Shown: one piece after another, positions 42,316 to 49,812 of the stretch | How positions within the stretch are numbered: position 1 is the stretch's first letter | Layout: each line of letters begins with the position of its first letter | Source: Defluviitaleaceae bacterium | GTDB lineage: Bacteria > Bacillota > Clostridia > Lachnospirales > WQUN01 | Direction of reading: 5' to 3' | Length of the DNA stretch: 64,000 nucleotides | Assembly (NCBI GenBank): GCA_009780585.1 | Contig: WQZS01000006.1 | Coordinates: 60,470-124,469 of the forward strand | The notes under the pieces: generated by a model | Database searches by the model: none | What the model was told of the DNA's origin: nothing | What the model saw: the letters and a program-made list of their open reading frames with translations, nothing else | Made by a program: the position numbers and the translations under genes

Positions 42316-43674
42316 TTATGATAGAAAGGGCAATTTGCCCATCATACCCTTTAAGCCTTTACCTTTTTTACCGCCGAACATGCCGCCGGTCATTTGCTTC
42401 ATCATGGTTTTCATTTGGTCGAATTGTTTGAGCAAGCGGTTAACTTCCTGGATCGTGCGCCCGCTGCCCGCCGCTATGCGCCGTTTGCGTGAGCCGTTGA
42501 GGATTTCGGGGTTGGCGCGTTCCTTTTTGGTCATGGATTGGATGATGGCTTCGACGTAGACGAGGGCTTTCTCGTCGATGTCGGCTTCATTGATGCCCAT
42601 GGAACCCATGCCCGGGATCATGCCCATGATGTCCTTAAGGGAGCCCATTTTTTTGATTTGCTGCATTTGCTGCAGGTAATCGTCCAGCGTGAGGGAGCCG
42701 CCGCGCATTTTTTGTTCGAGCTCCGCGGCTTGCTTGTCGTCAAAGGCTTGCTGGGCTTTGTCGATAAGGGAAAGCACGTCGCCCATGCCCAGGATGCGCC
42801 CCGCCATGCGGTCGGGATGGAAAGGCTCCATGTCGTCAATTTTTTCGCCCATGCTGACGTATTTAACGGGCTTGCCCGTCACCGCTTTAACCGACAAGAC
42901 CGCGCCGCCGCGGGTGTCGGAGTCCAGCTTGGATACGATGATGCCGTCTATGCCCAATTTTTCGTTGAAGGTTTGTGCGACGTTGACCGCGTCTTGTCCG
43001 GTTAGGGCGTCAACCACAAGCAGGATTTCCTGAGGGTGGAGTTTTTGCTTGATGCGGGCCAGTTCGTCCATCAGCGCATCGTCTATGTGAAGGCGACCGG
43101 CGGTGTCGATGAATACGACGTCGTTGCCGTTTTGGCGGGCGTGCTCCACACCTTTTTCCGCGATAACGACCGGGTCAACCTTGTCGCCCATTTCGAACAC
43201 GGGGAGGTCGTAGGCTTTTGCGAATACTTGAAGCTGCTTAATGGCGGCGGGGCGGTAGATGTCGCACGCCACCAAAAGCGGACGCTTGCCCTGCTTGCGG
43301 AGCTGCCCCGCCAGCTTGGCGGAGCTTGTCGTCTTGCCCGCGCCTTGCAAGCCCACCATCATGTATACGCTCGGGGATTTATTTGAAAAGGTCAGCTTGC
43401 TTTGCGTTGAACCCAACAGCTCAATCAGTTCAAGCTCGACCAGTTTAACCACTTGTTGGCCGGGATTGATGGCTTCGTGTACGACGTGACCGACGGCTTT
43501 TTCGGTGAGGGTACTGACGAAATCCTTTACCACGCGGAAGTTGACATCGGCTTCGAGTAAGGCCAGGCGCACTTCGCGCATGGCATCGCGCACGTCCTTT
43601 TCCGTAAGGCGACCCTTACCGCGCAGCACTTTGAATATATTTTGTAATTTTTCGCCAAGGTTTTGGAAAGCCAT
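42316..43674 (-). CDS. ffh: Signal recognition particle GTPase
   Basis: 452 residues from ATG 43674 (AGGAG eight bases upstream; the longer frame to 43944 overlaps ylxM and lacks an SD). N-domain about 1-95, then the G-domain with P-loop GLQGAGKTTSSAKLA, DTAGRLHID and the TKLD-like SKLDSDTRGG, and the methionine-rich M-domain from about residue 300 that binds SRP RNA and signal sequences. Works with FtsY to deliver ribosomes to the membrane. No SRP RNA gene is seen here. Confidence 0.97.
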   Translation of the reverse strand: MAFQNLGEKLQNIFKVLRGKGRLTEKDVRDAMREVRLALLEADVNFRVVKDFVSTLTEKAVGHVVHEAINPGQQVVKLVELELIELLGSTQSKLTFSNKSPSVYMMVGLQGAGKTTSSAKLAGQLRKQGKRPLLVACDIYRPAAIKQLQVFAKAYDLPVFEMGDKVDPVVIAEKGVEHARQNGNDVVFIDTAGRLHIDDALMDELARIKQKLHPQEILLVVDALTGQDAVNVAQTFNEKLGIDGIIVSKLDSDTRGGAVLSVKAVTGKPVKYVSMGEKIDDMEPFHPDRMAGRILGMGDVLSLIDKAQQAFDDKQAAELEQKMRGGSLTLDDYLQQMQQIKKMGSLKDIMGMIPGMGSMGINEADIDEKALVYVEAIIQSMTKKERANPEILNGSRKRRIAAGSGRTIQEVNRLLKQFDQMKTMMKQMTGGMFGGKKGKGLKGMMGKLPFLS

Positions 43675-43685
43675 GTTTGAATCTC

Positions 43686-44036
43686 CTACGTTTTGATGAG
43701 TGCGTCGAGGGTTTGGGCCATCTTCGTGCGGGTGGGTTCGGGGACGGTTTCGATCAGTTGGCGCATATAATCCGCCGTATCGGCGGAAATCATGAAGCGT
43801 TGTACCAGGCCCAGTTTTTCCTCGTAGCGTTCCAGCTTCTTTGTCGTGCGTTTGAGCATGTCGGATACGGCTTGGGGGGTGATGTCGAGTTCCTCGCCGA
43901 TTTCGGCCAGGGAATTGTCTTCCATGTGATACAAAGAGAAGCAAATGCGCTGGTGCTCGGTCAGCAACGCGCCGTAGAAATCGAACAGGAGATTCTTGAA
44001 GTGTTGCTCCATCGGAAGGTTGCCGCTAAACATCAT
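43686..44036 (-). CDS. ylxM: YlxM family DNA-binding protein
   Basis: 116 residues. The helix-turn-helix NSLAEIGEELDITPQAVSDMLKRT resembles sigma-factor region 4, and the N-terminal MEQHFKNLLFDFYGALLTEHQR is typical of YlxM/P13, which precedes ffh in many Bacillota and is thought to modulate SRP expression or activity. GGGGAG SD is five bases from ATG 44036. First gene behind the 44097-44125 promoter. Confidence 0.92.
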   Translation of the reverse strand: MMFSGNLPMEQHFKNLLFDFYGALLTEHQRICFSLYHMEDNSLAEIGEELDITPQAVSDMLKRTTKKLERYEEKLGLVQRFMISADTADYMRQLIETVPEPTRTKMAQTLDALIKT

Positions 44037-44096
44037 ATCCGCTCCCCGTAAAAATAAGCGTGTGTGTTAGTATCTTCAAGGGATAATGCTTGATGC

Positions 44097-44125
44097 AGTA
44101 TAAATGTAAAAATAAATGCTGTCAA
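44097..44125 (-). promoter_or_regulatory. Strong sigma-A promoter for ylxM-ffh-rpsP-khpA-tRNA
   Basis: Minus-strand perfect TTGACA (44125-44120) and TATACT (44102-44097) with 17-base spacing, 60 bases before ylxM. It lies just after the carrier-protein gene of the dlt-like cassette. Confidence 0.8.
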
Positions 44126-44141
44126 TTGCAATTTGCGCGGT

Positions 44142-44357
44142 TTACCCCAAGCGTTCGACAAGCGCGGCAAGTGACGCGTAGGAATTGAAGTTTTCGGGCG
44201 TTAATTCGTCGGCGGGGATTTCCACATCCAGCTTGTTGGCGATTTCGCCCACCAGGAAAATGATGTCATACGAATCGATCACGCGGTCGTCGATGAGCGT
44301 GGTGTGCGCGGCGTAGTCGATTTCGGGGTGCAGCTCTTGCAAGATTTCCAATAACAT
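44142..44357 (-). CDS. Acyl/aminoacyl carrier protein of the dlt-like cassette
   Basis: 71 residues. The DSYD motif gives Ser29 as the 4'-phosphopantetheine site; surrounding IDDRVIDSYDIIFLVGEIANKLDVEIPADEL fits carrier proteins of the DltC/AcpP type. It is the last gene of the cassette, two bases after the adenylation gene, so it is the natural acceptor of the activated amino acid. A phosphopantetheinyl transferase must come from elsewhere. Confidence 0.88.
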   Translation of the reverse strand: MLLEILQELHPEIDYAAHTTLIDDRVIDSYDIIFLVGEIANKLDVEIPADELTPENFNSYASLAALVERLG

Positions 44358-44359
44358 AT

Positions 44360-45922
44360 TTATGATTTCCTTTCTTCTTTATACATCGCAAGCAACTTTA
44401 CGCGGTCGATTTTGCCGCCCGGCGTTTGGGGGAGGGAATCCAATGCGATAACCGCGTGGGGTTGCATGTAGCGCGGCAATTCGTCCTTGAGCCCGGCTTG
44501 GACGGCGGTTTTTTGCGTGCCTTCTTCCGCCATATAATATAAGACGATACGGCTCGCTTCGCCGTCGAACACCGCGCACGCCATTTGTACGCCGGGCAAA
44601 CGCGCCGCCACCCATTCGATTTCGGTCAATTCGATCCGGTAACCCATGTGCTTGATTTGGTGGTCCTTACGCGCGACGAAATAATAGTTGCCGTCGGCGC
44701 CGCGGTAGCCTAAGTCGCCCGTTTTGTATATCGGGTCGGCGAAGGGTGAGCGGGGGTTTTGCACGAACGCGGCGGAAGTGCGCTCGGGGTCGTTGTAATA
44801 ACCGAGACACAAACACGTCCCGCGTATGCAAATCTCACCCGTTTGGCCGTCGGGGGGGGCGTTTCCGTTTTCGTCCAGCAAAAGAACGCCCGTATTGGTA
44901 AAGGGGCGTCCGATGGGGACGCTTTCCTTTTCCCCGAATTCGCGATCGACTTTGTAATAAAGGGACATGCCCGTGGTTTCCGTCGGGCCGTAGAGGTGGA
45001 TAAACCGCGCTTCGGGTACGGCTTCGCGCCATTGGTTGAGGTGCTTGACGGCGAAGACCTCGCTGCCGAATGCGACCGTGCGGAGGGTATGCGGCGTAAT
45101 TTTATTTAACGCGCCCAATCCCGCAACCAAGCCCAAGGCCGAAGCCACCCAGCAGATCGTATTGATTTTATGCTCGTTAATATATTCGATGAGCTTGACG
45201 GGGAACATGAACAGGGACTTGGGGATAAAGTACGTACACGCGCCGAATTTTAACGTGGGAATAAGTTCCTTCAAGCAAGCGTCGAGGTACAGGGGCGATT
45301 GGTTGCCAAACACCGTATCCGCGCCGACTTCCAGCACCTCGGAGAGGTTCTCAATATAGTCGATGACTGAACGGTGGCATGCGGTCACGCCCTTGGGTAT
45401 ACCCGTGGAGCCGGAGGTAAACACGACATACAAGGGGTCCGTGTCGATAGCGTTTTGCCGGATGGTTTGTAAAGCGGCATCGTTAACGGGATGTCCGGCG
45501 ATGTGCGCGGAATGAACGGCATCGTTGACGGGATGCGCGGCGATGTGCGCGGAATGAACGGCTTCGCAGGGAAATCCCCGTTCGGATAACAATTTCTGCG
45601 AAAAATCATCATAAATGACCAATGAAAGATTGACGGCTTCGAGGATTTGTTTAATACGGTACACGGGCATTTCGGCATCGAGGGGTACGTAATAACACCC
45701 GCCGTACACCGCGCCGAAAAACGCCGCGACCATATCCGCACCCTTTTCCATAAAGACGGCGACGGGTTTTTTGTATATGCCGCGCTCGGATAAAAAGCTC
45801 CCTGCGGCGCGGGCTTTATCGTACAATTGCTTAAACGTAAGCGCACCGCGTTCGCCGATGAAGGCGGGCTTATCGGGGAATCGTGTGACGGTGGCTTCCA
45901 GGTATTCCAAAATATTGATCAT
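44360..45922 (-). CDS. Amino-acid adenylating enzyme, DltA-like with altered pocket
   Basis: 520 residues from ATG 45922 (AAGGAA six bases upstream). ANL superfamily: FTSGSTGIPKGV, YGPTETT, TGDLGYRGADG, the hinge region and the catalytic lysine in TPGGKIDRVKLL. The loop YLDACLKEL keeps the aspartate that holds the amino group in DltA-like enzymes. Where DltA has FCGE, with the cysteine that lines the D-Ala side-chain pocket, this protein reads FGSE, so the pocket may be larger. Between the A2- and A3-type motifs there is a tandem 14-residue duplication (AVHSAHIA.HPVND twice). It would load an amino acid on the adjacent carrier. Substrate is probably a D-amino acid but not necessarily alanine. 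Confidence 0.85.
   Translation of the reverse strand: MINILEYLEATVTRFPDKPAFIGERGALTFKQLYDKARAAGSFLSERGIYKKPVAVFMEKGADMVAAFFGAVYGGCYYVPLDAEMPVYRIKQILEAVNLSLVIYDDFSQKLLSERGFPCEAVHSAHIAAHPVNDAVHSAHIAGHPVNDAALQTIRQNAIDTDPLYVVFTSGSTGIPKGVTACHRSVIDYIENLSEVLEVGADTVFGNQSPLYLDACLKELIPTLKFGACTYFIPKSLFMFPVKLIEYINEHKINTICWVASALGLVAGLGALNKITPHTLRTVAFGSEVFAVKHLNQWREAVPEARFIHLYGPTETTGMSLYYKVDREFGEKESVPIGRPFTNTGVLLLDENGNAPPDGQTGEICIRGTCLCLGYYNDPERTSAAFVQNPRSPFADPIYKTGDLGYRGADGNYYFVARKDHQIKHMGYRIELTEIEWVAARLPGVQMACAVFDGEASRIVLYYMAEEGTQKTAVQAGLKDELPRYMQPHAVIALDSLPQTPGGKIDRVKLLAMYKEERKS
45477..45560. repeat. Tandem 42-base in-frame duplication in the adenylation gene
   Basis: Two adjacent 42-base copies (45477-45518 and 45519-45560) differ at only three positions. 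Each adds 14 residues, so the reading frame is kept. The high identity points to a recent duplication. Confidence 0.88.
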
Positions 45923-45964
45923 AAAAAATTCCTTCACCGGGGATTATTCATTTTATTTACGGAA

Positions 45965-46636
45965 TTATTTTTTTGATTTCGTTATCGCGGCTTGCGCTAA
46001 TATATCCAGCGCGTCGATGTAATCGTGGCTGCTGTCCTTCGCGGCTACGCTTAACTCCGTACAACCCAGTATCACCGCTTCCGCGCCTTGTGATAACAAC
46101 GCGCCGGAAAAACCATGTAACCGCGCGAGGTCAACGCTTCGGCCCTTTTTAATCGCGTAGATGTATTCCATGAGCGCCGCTTGGTCCGCGGGTGTGGGTT
46201 CGAGCGTTTCGATGTTGTACCGCGCCAGCGCGTCGTGGAAGAATCGCCCGTGCAGCGTACCCATGGTGGCCAACAAGCCGACCTTTTTATACCCCGTGCC
46301 GCTGATATGGCGTGCCGTTTCCTCCAACATGTTTAAAATACAGCCAAAATCGCGGTTCCCCAAATCATCAAGAAAAAAATGGGAAGTTATGCAAGGAATG
46401 GCAATGCACGACGCGCCTGCCGTTTTTAAGGTCTTAACGGCATGTAATAACGCGGGGAGGGGGCTTTCGCCGCTTTTACCCGTGATGTACGCCGTGCGGT
46501 CGGGGATGGACGATTTGCTGTAGATCAGCACGTCGATGTATTCCTGCTCGGTTTCGACGTTTTGCAAGGCAATTAACTTTTCGTAGAAGAGGGCGGTCGC
46601 CTGTGCGCCCATTCCGCCCACGACACCCAGCGTCAC
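45965..46636 (-). CDS. Aspartate/glutamate racemase family protein
   Basis: 223 residues. Starts with the family motif LGVVGGMGAQATALFYEKL; the two catalytic cysteines are Cys82 in IPCITSHFF (normally CNTAH) and Cys192 in ILGCTELS. These cofactor-free enzymes invert aspartate, glutamate or sometimes other amino acids. It overlaps the transglutaminase-like gene by four bases and precedes the adenylation gene by 42 bases, so it very likely supplies that enzyme's D-amino acid. The Asn-to-Ile change next to the first cysteine may alter specificity. Confidence 0.88.
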   Translation of the reverse strand: MTLGVVGGMGAQATALFYEKLIALQNVETEQEYIDVLIYSKSSIPDRTAYITGKSGESPLPALLHAVKTLKTAGASCIAIPCITSHFFLDDLGNRDFGCILNMLEETARHISGTGYKKVGLLATMGTLHGRFFHDALARYNIETLEPTPADQAALMEYIYAIKKGRSVDLARLHGFSGALLSQGAEAVILGCTELSVAAKDSSHDYIDALDILAQAAITKSKK

Positions 46637-48150
46637 GGTACGATCACCGGATACAAAACGGGGTTAAAGGTATAGAAATCGTGCGTGCCCTGCTGGGCGA
46701 AACGGAGCGTAAACGCTTCCGCCTGCGAATTGGTGAACATAAAACGTTCATTGCGCGTGAGTACGCGGTTGGAGGTTACGTCCAAATGATACCACCCCAT
46801 GCCGTCGGGATTGATCAGCGTCCATCGATGCCGCGTCGGGTTGGGTGTTTCGAGGATACGGTCTATGCGCAGGTTGGGGATACCCGCGCGCGTCAGCATC
46901 ATTTCCGCCAATCCGTTAAACACGAAGCAATTGCCCTGCCTGTGAAGGATGGCGTGGTACGCGGCCTCGTATGCCGAATCCATCCCGACGGCCGCCGCGA
47001 AGGAGATATGATCACCGATCCAGTCATGAATGGCGCGGGCCTGCTCCGCTTGCGTCGAAGTCCCGCGCAGGACGGTTATGAGTAAATTATCCACCATTTC
47101 GATGACGGCTTCGGGGTCCACGTTAAGGATATGGACGTTGATCGTAACGGAGGTTTCCAAACCCCACGCGTCAGCGGCGGTATATGTGGCGGTATGGATA
47201 CCGAGTTCCTGGGTGTTCACGCGGGTTGCGTCGATTTCAAACGGAATCGGTCGGCCGAAAGCGTCCTGCGCCTCCACCCCCGCGCGGAAACGGATCGGTT
47301 CGCCCTGCATCACTTTAATATCCTGCACACCCGTAAAAACAGGCGGTACGGTGTTGGGCAAAAGCGTTACGACGGAGGAAAAAACCGCGGCGTTGCCGTG
47401 GATATCCGTTGCGCGGACTTCCACCGTGTATTCGCCGGGGGTAAAAATATCGGGTTGATTAATTACTTCGACCGAACGGATCGGGGAGAGGTCGAACACG
47501 GACACGACGATATCATCAGGCGTTATCTCGCGTCCCATTTGCATGGTAATATCGCGCGTGACGGCGGTGGGGGGCGTTGTGTCTACGACGCGTACCTCGG
47601 AGGTAAAGTGTGCGAAGTGCGCGAATTCGTCACCATTTAAGTATTGACTCATAACGAGGTGCGCGGTGTGGTTACCCACCGGTAATTCCCTCATTCCCCA
47701 ATACGACGAAAACGACAGGAAACGGAAATCCAGCAACGCTTTCGGTATTGCGTTAACGTTTGCGATGAAGGACAAAGGATCGAGGTTAAATCCTTCGCTT
47801 CCGTAGGCCGTACCTTCGCCCCATTCTACGGTTATATATTCCACGGGTTGCGCTATGTATAGGGTTGCCGTAACTTCCCTAAAATTCGAGTCCCGCCATA
47901 AAGTAATGGGGATGCCGTGCCGCCCGGGCGCCGCGGGCGCGTAAAACGCCGATTCACCCAAGTGGTAAGCGTGGGTATCCGTCATCACTTCGGTATCGGC
48001 GAGGAAGGCGCGGGCGTAAACACGCTCCCCCGCTATGGCGACAATGGGACGCAATTCATATTCGAACTTGGGCGGCCAAAGCATAGCCGTCACGATGACG
48101 GCGGCCACAACCAATACCACGGCGGCGCAAAGGATATAGATATTCCTCAA
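46633..48150 (-). CDS. Membrane-anchored transglutaminase-like protein with Ig-like modules
   Basis: 505 residues. N-terminal helix (about 3-25) anchors it; the middle (about 185-345) holds two or three Ig-like/cadherin-type modules (DTTPPTAVTRDITMQMGREI, NTVPPVFTGVQDIKVMQGEPI). The C-terminal transglutaminase-core domain has the triad Cys408 (RQGNCFVFNGLAEMML), His441 (TRHRW) and Asp457 (YHLDV). Such domains act as peptidases, amidases or cross-linkers on the cell surface. Its place inside a dlt-like cassette suggests work on the same wall polymer or on proteins bearing the added amino acid. Role inferred only. Confidence 0.85.
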   Translation of the reverse strand: MRNIYILCAAVVLVVAAVIVTAMLWPPKFEYELRPIVAIAGERVYARAFLADTEVMTDTHAYHLGESAFYAPAAPGRHGIPITLWRDSNFREVTATLYIAQPVEYITVEWGEGTAYGSEGFNLDPLSFIANVNAIPKALLDFRFLSFSSYWGMRELPVGNHTAHLVMSQYLNGDEFAHFAHFTSEVRVVDTTPPTAVTRDITMQMGREITPDDIVVSVFDLSPIRSVEVINQPDIFTPGEYTVEVRATDIHGNAAVFSSVVTLLPNTVPPVFTGVQDIKVMQGEPIRFRAGVEAQDAFGRPIPFEIDATRVNTQELGIHTATYTAADAWGLETSVTINVHILNVDPEAVIEMVDNLLITVLRGTSTQAEQARAIHDWIGDHISFAAAVGMDSAYEAAYHAILHRQGNCFVFNGLAEMMLTRAGIPNLRIDRILETPNPTRHRWTLINPDGMGWYHLDVTSNRVLTRNERFMFTNSQAEAFTLRFAQQGTHDFYTFNPVLYPVIVP

Positions 48151-48161
48151 CGGGATTCTCC

Positions 48162-48710
48162 TTAATCGGTAATCAATTCGTACGAAATCGTTTGCACTTC
48201 GCCGTTAACGACGTTAAAGCGCAGTATCGTATCCACTTTGGTAAAAATGTACAGACCGTAGGCATATTCATAATCGTTGCCGTATGCCGTTAACAACGCG
48301 TCCAATGTCGAACCCAAAAAAATACCGTTGATCGTTGTAACGCTGTCGTCCATCAGCATTATAGTATGCACGCGGTCTTGCCCGCCGATGGGGTAGGTTT
48401 GTATCTGCACCCCGGGGAACAGGAAGAAACGGTCCATACCCTCGAAGGCGCAACTGGGACGGTCAAAGGTACTTTGTGGTTCACCCAGCAGGGCCAGCAC
48501 GTCGTTGATATCTTCGTCCAAACGGACGGCGTTGCCGCGGTAGTTGAAATAGAACCCGGGGTTTGCGTTGGGTGTTGGGCGTTGAACGTCGGGCGTCGGG
48601 GTTTCGGCGTTGGGAGCAGGAGAAGAAGGGGCTTCTTGTTCGCTTTCCGTGCCGCCGCAAGCGGACAAGATGAATATACATAAAATAAGAAGTGCGGATA
48701 ATCTTTTCAT
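48162..48710 (-). CDS. Lipoprotein of the dlt-like cassette
   Basis: 182 residues from ATG 48710 (GAGGG SD). Lipobox LSAC near residue 18, then a Pro/Thr/Asn-rich linker and a compact C-terminal domain (GNAVRLDEDINDVLALLGEPQSTF, GIFLGSTLDALLTAYG) reminiscent of SmpA/BLIP-type repeats. Likely faces outward next to the acyltransferase. Function unknown. Confidence 0.75.
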   Translation of the reverse strand: MKRLSALLILCIFILSACGGTESEQEAPSSPAPNAETPTPDVQRPTPNANPGFYFNYRGNAVRLDEDINDVLALLGEPQSTFDRPSCAFEGMDRFFLFPGVQIQTYPIGGQDRVHTIMLMDDSVTTINGIFLGSTLDALLTAYGNDYEYAYGLYIFTKVDTILRFNVVNGEVQTISYELITD

Positions 48711-48720
48711 CGTAAAACCC

Positions 48721-49791
48721 TCACCATTCGATATGGAAATTTTGAATACGTTTGTAGCGTTCGAGTTCATCCAATTGCCGCGCTATTGTGTGGCGGTATA
48801 AAGCGGCCAGTTCGTCCCAGCGTTCGGCGGTTGCGGCTTCACCCCGCCGATCGGGCAATCCGAGGTCATTTTGCAGGATTCCGCCGAAGTAACGCGCCAG
48901 CAGTTCCGCGCCAAACACGTTTAAATCCAGTCCTGCGCTGAAGGTGTGGTAATCGTAGTCCAAGCCGATTTCGTCAATATAGTTGAGGAAATTAATGTAC
49001 AGCAAACCGTGCTTTTCGGCGAAGTCCGTGATTTGCGCGTCCCATTGGTCGGGCCACGGCGGGAACAGCGTGGGCGCTTTGACGAGTACCAGTTCAATAC
49101 CGTGGTCGGCGGCAAGCCGCGCCATCTTTTCCAGGTATTCGTAGGCTTTGTCGCCGAAGCGGTAATCCCCCTGCGGCGGTATCATCGGCTGCCATCCGGC
49201 GGGCATGACCTCGGTGCGTATCATAAAGCCGTTGAGCGAAACCAGCGGGCGGCGGAAAAAATACCGAAAATCCTCCATACCGATTTCCCGCCAGCGGTCC
49301 TTAAAACGGAACAGCGGGAGGAAATACGACAGCCAATCCTCCCCGTCGGTCATGGAAGCGGAAATGGCGCGGAGCTTCGGCATCCCCCACCGCATTCCGT
49401 CCAGCGTCAAACGGTTGTAGTAACGGCTTTGGGGTTCGTTGTACTGCATGGACAATACGTTGTATACCACCACGCGCGGCGTTTCGAAGCGCAGGACATC
49501 TTCAAATAAATAATACGACTTCCATATCAATTGCTGGGGCGTGCCGCGGATAAACGACGTTATGCCGTATTCCTCCCATAAGGTAATGGGGGAAAAATTG
49601 TGGTAAACCTCGCAGTCACCGAGGAAGATAACGTCATGGCCGAAGCCCGAGCCGTAATATTCGCGTATCAGATTGCCTTCGAGGGTCTGCGTCGCGTATT
49701 TTGGCATAAGCAATTGCTGCAACCCAAAAAACAACAGCATAAACGATAAAACCGCAACGGTTATTTTAACAATGGTTAGGCGCATCTTCAA
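48721..49791 (-). CDS. SGNH-like membrane-anchored protein (DltD-like position)
   Basis: 356 residues with an N-terminal helix (about 8-27). It has the SGNH layout: block I reads VIFLGDCEVYHNF, with Cys where hydrolases have the serine, and the C-terminal block reads GLDLNVFGAELL, where the usual His-Leu-Asn is Leu-Asp-Leu-Asn. Classical Ser-His chemistry is therefore unlikely; a Cys nucleophile or a binding role is possible. Partner of the MBOAT gene 21 bases upstream, as DltD is of DltB. Confidence 0.75.
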   Translation of the reverse strand: MKMRLTIVKITVAVLSFMLLFFGLQQLLMPKYATQTLEGNLIREYYGSGFGHDVIFLGDCEVYHNFSPITLWEEYGITSFIRGTPQQLIWKSYYLFEDVLRFETPRVVVYNVLSMQYNEPQSRYYNRLTLDGMRWGMPKLRAISASMTDGEDWLSYFLPLFRFKDRWREIGMEDFRYFFRRPLVSLNGFMIRTEVMPAGWQPMIPPQGDYRFGDKAYEYLEKMARLAADHGIELVLVKAPTLFPPWPDQWDAQITDFAEKHGLLYINFLNYIDEIGLDYDYHTFSAGLDLNVFGAELLARYFGGILQNDLGLPDRRGEAATAERWDELAALYRHTIARQLDELERYKRIQNFHIEW

Positions 49792-49812
49792 GCCCTTTCA
49801 CTTTAATATACA

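Noticed and set aside
43675..43944. N-terminal extension of ffh by 90 codons
   Set aside because: It overlaps ylxM, shows no SRP N-domain pattern, and a good SD precedes the internal ATG.
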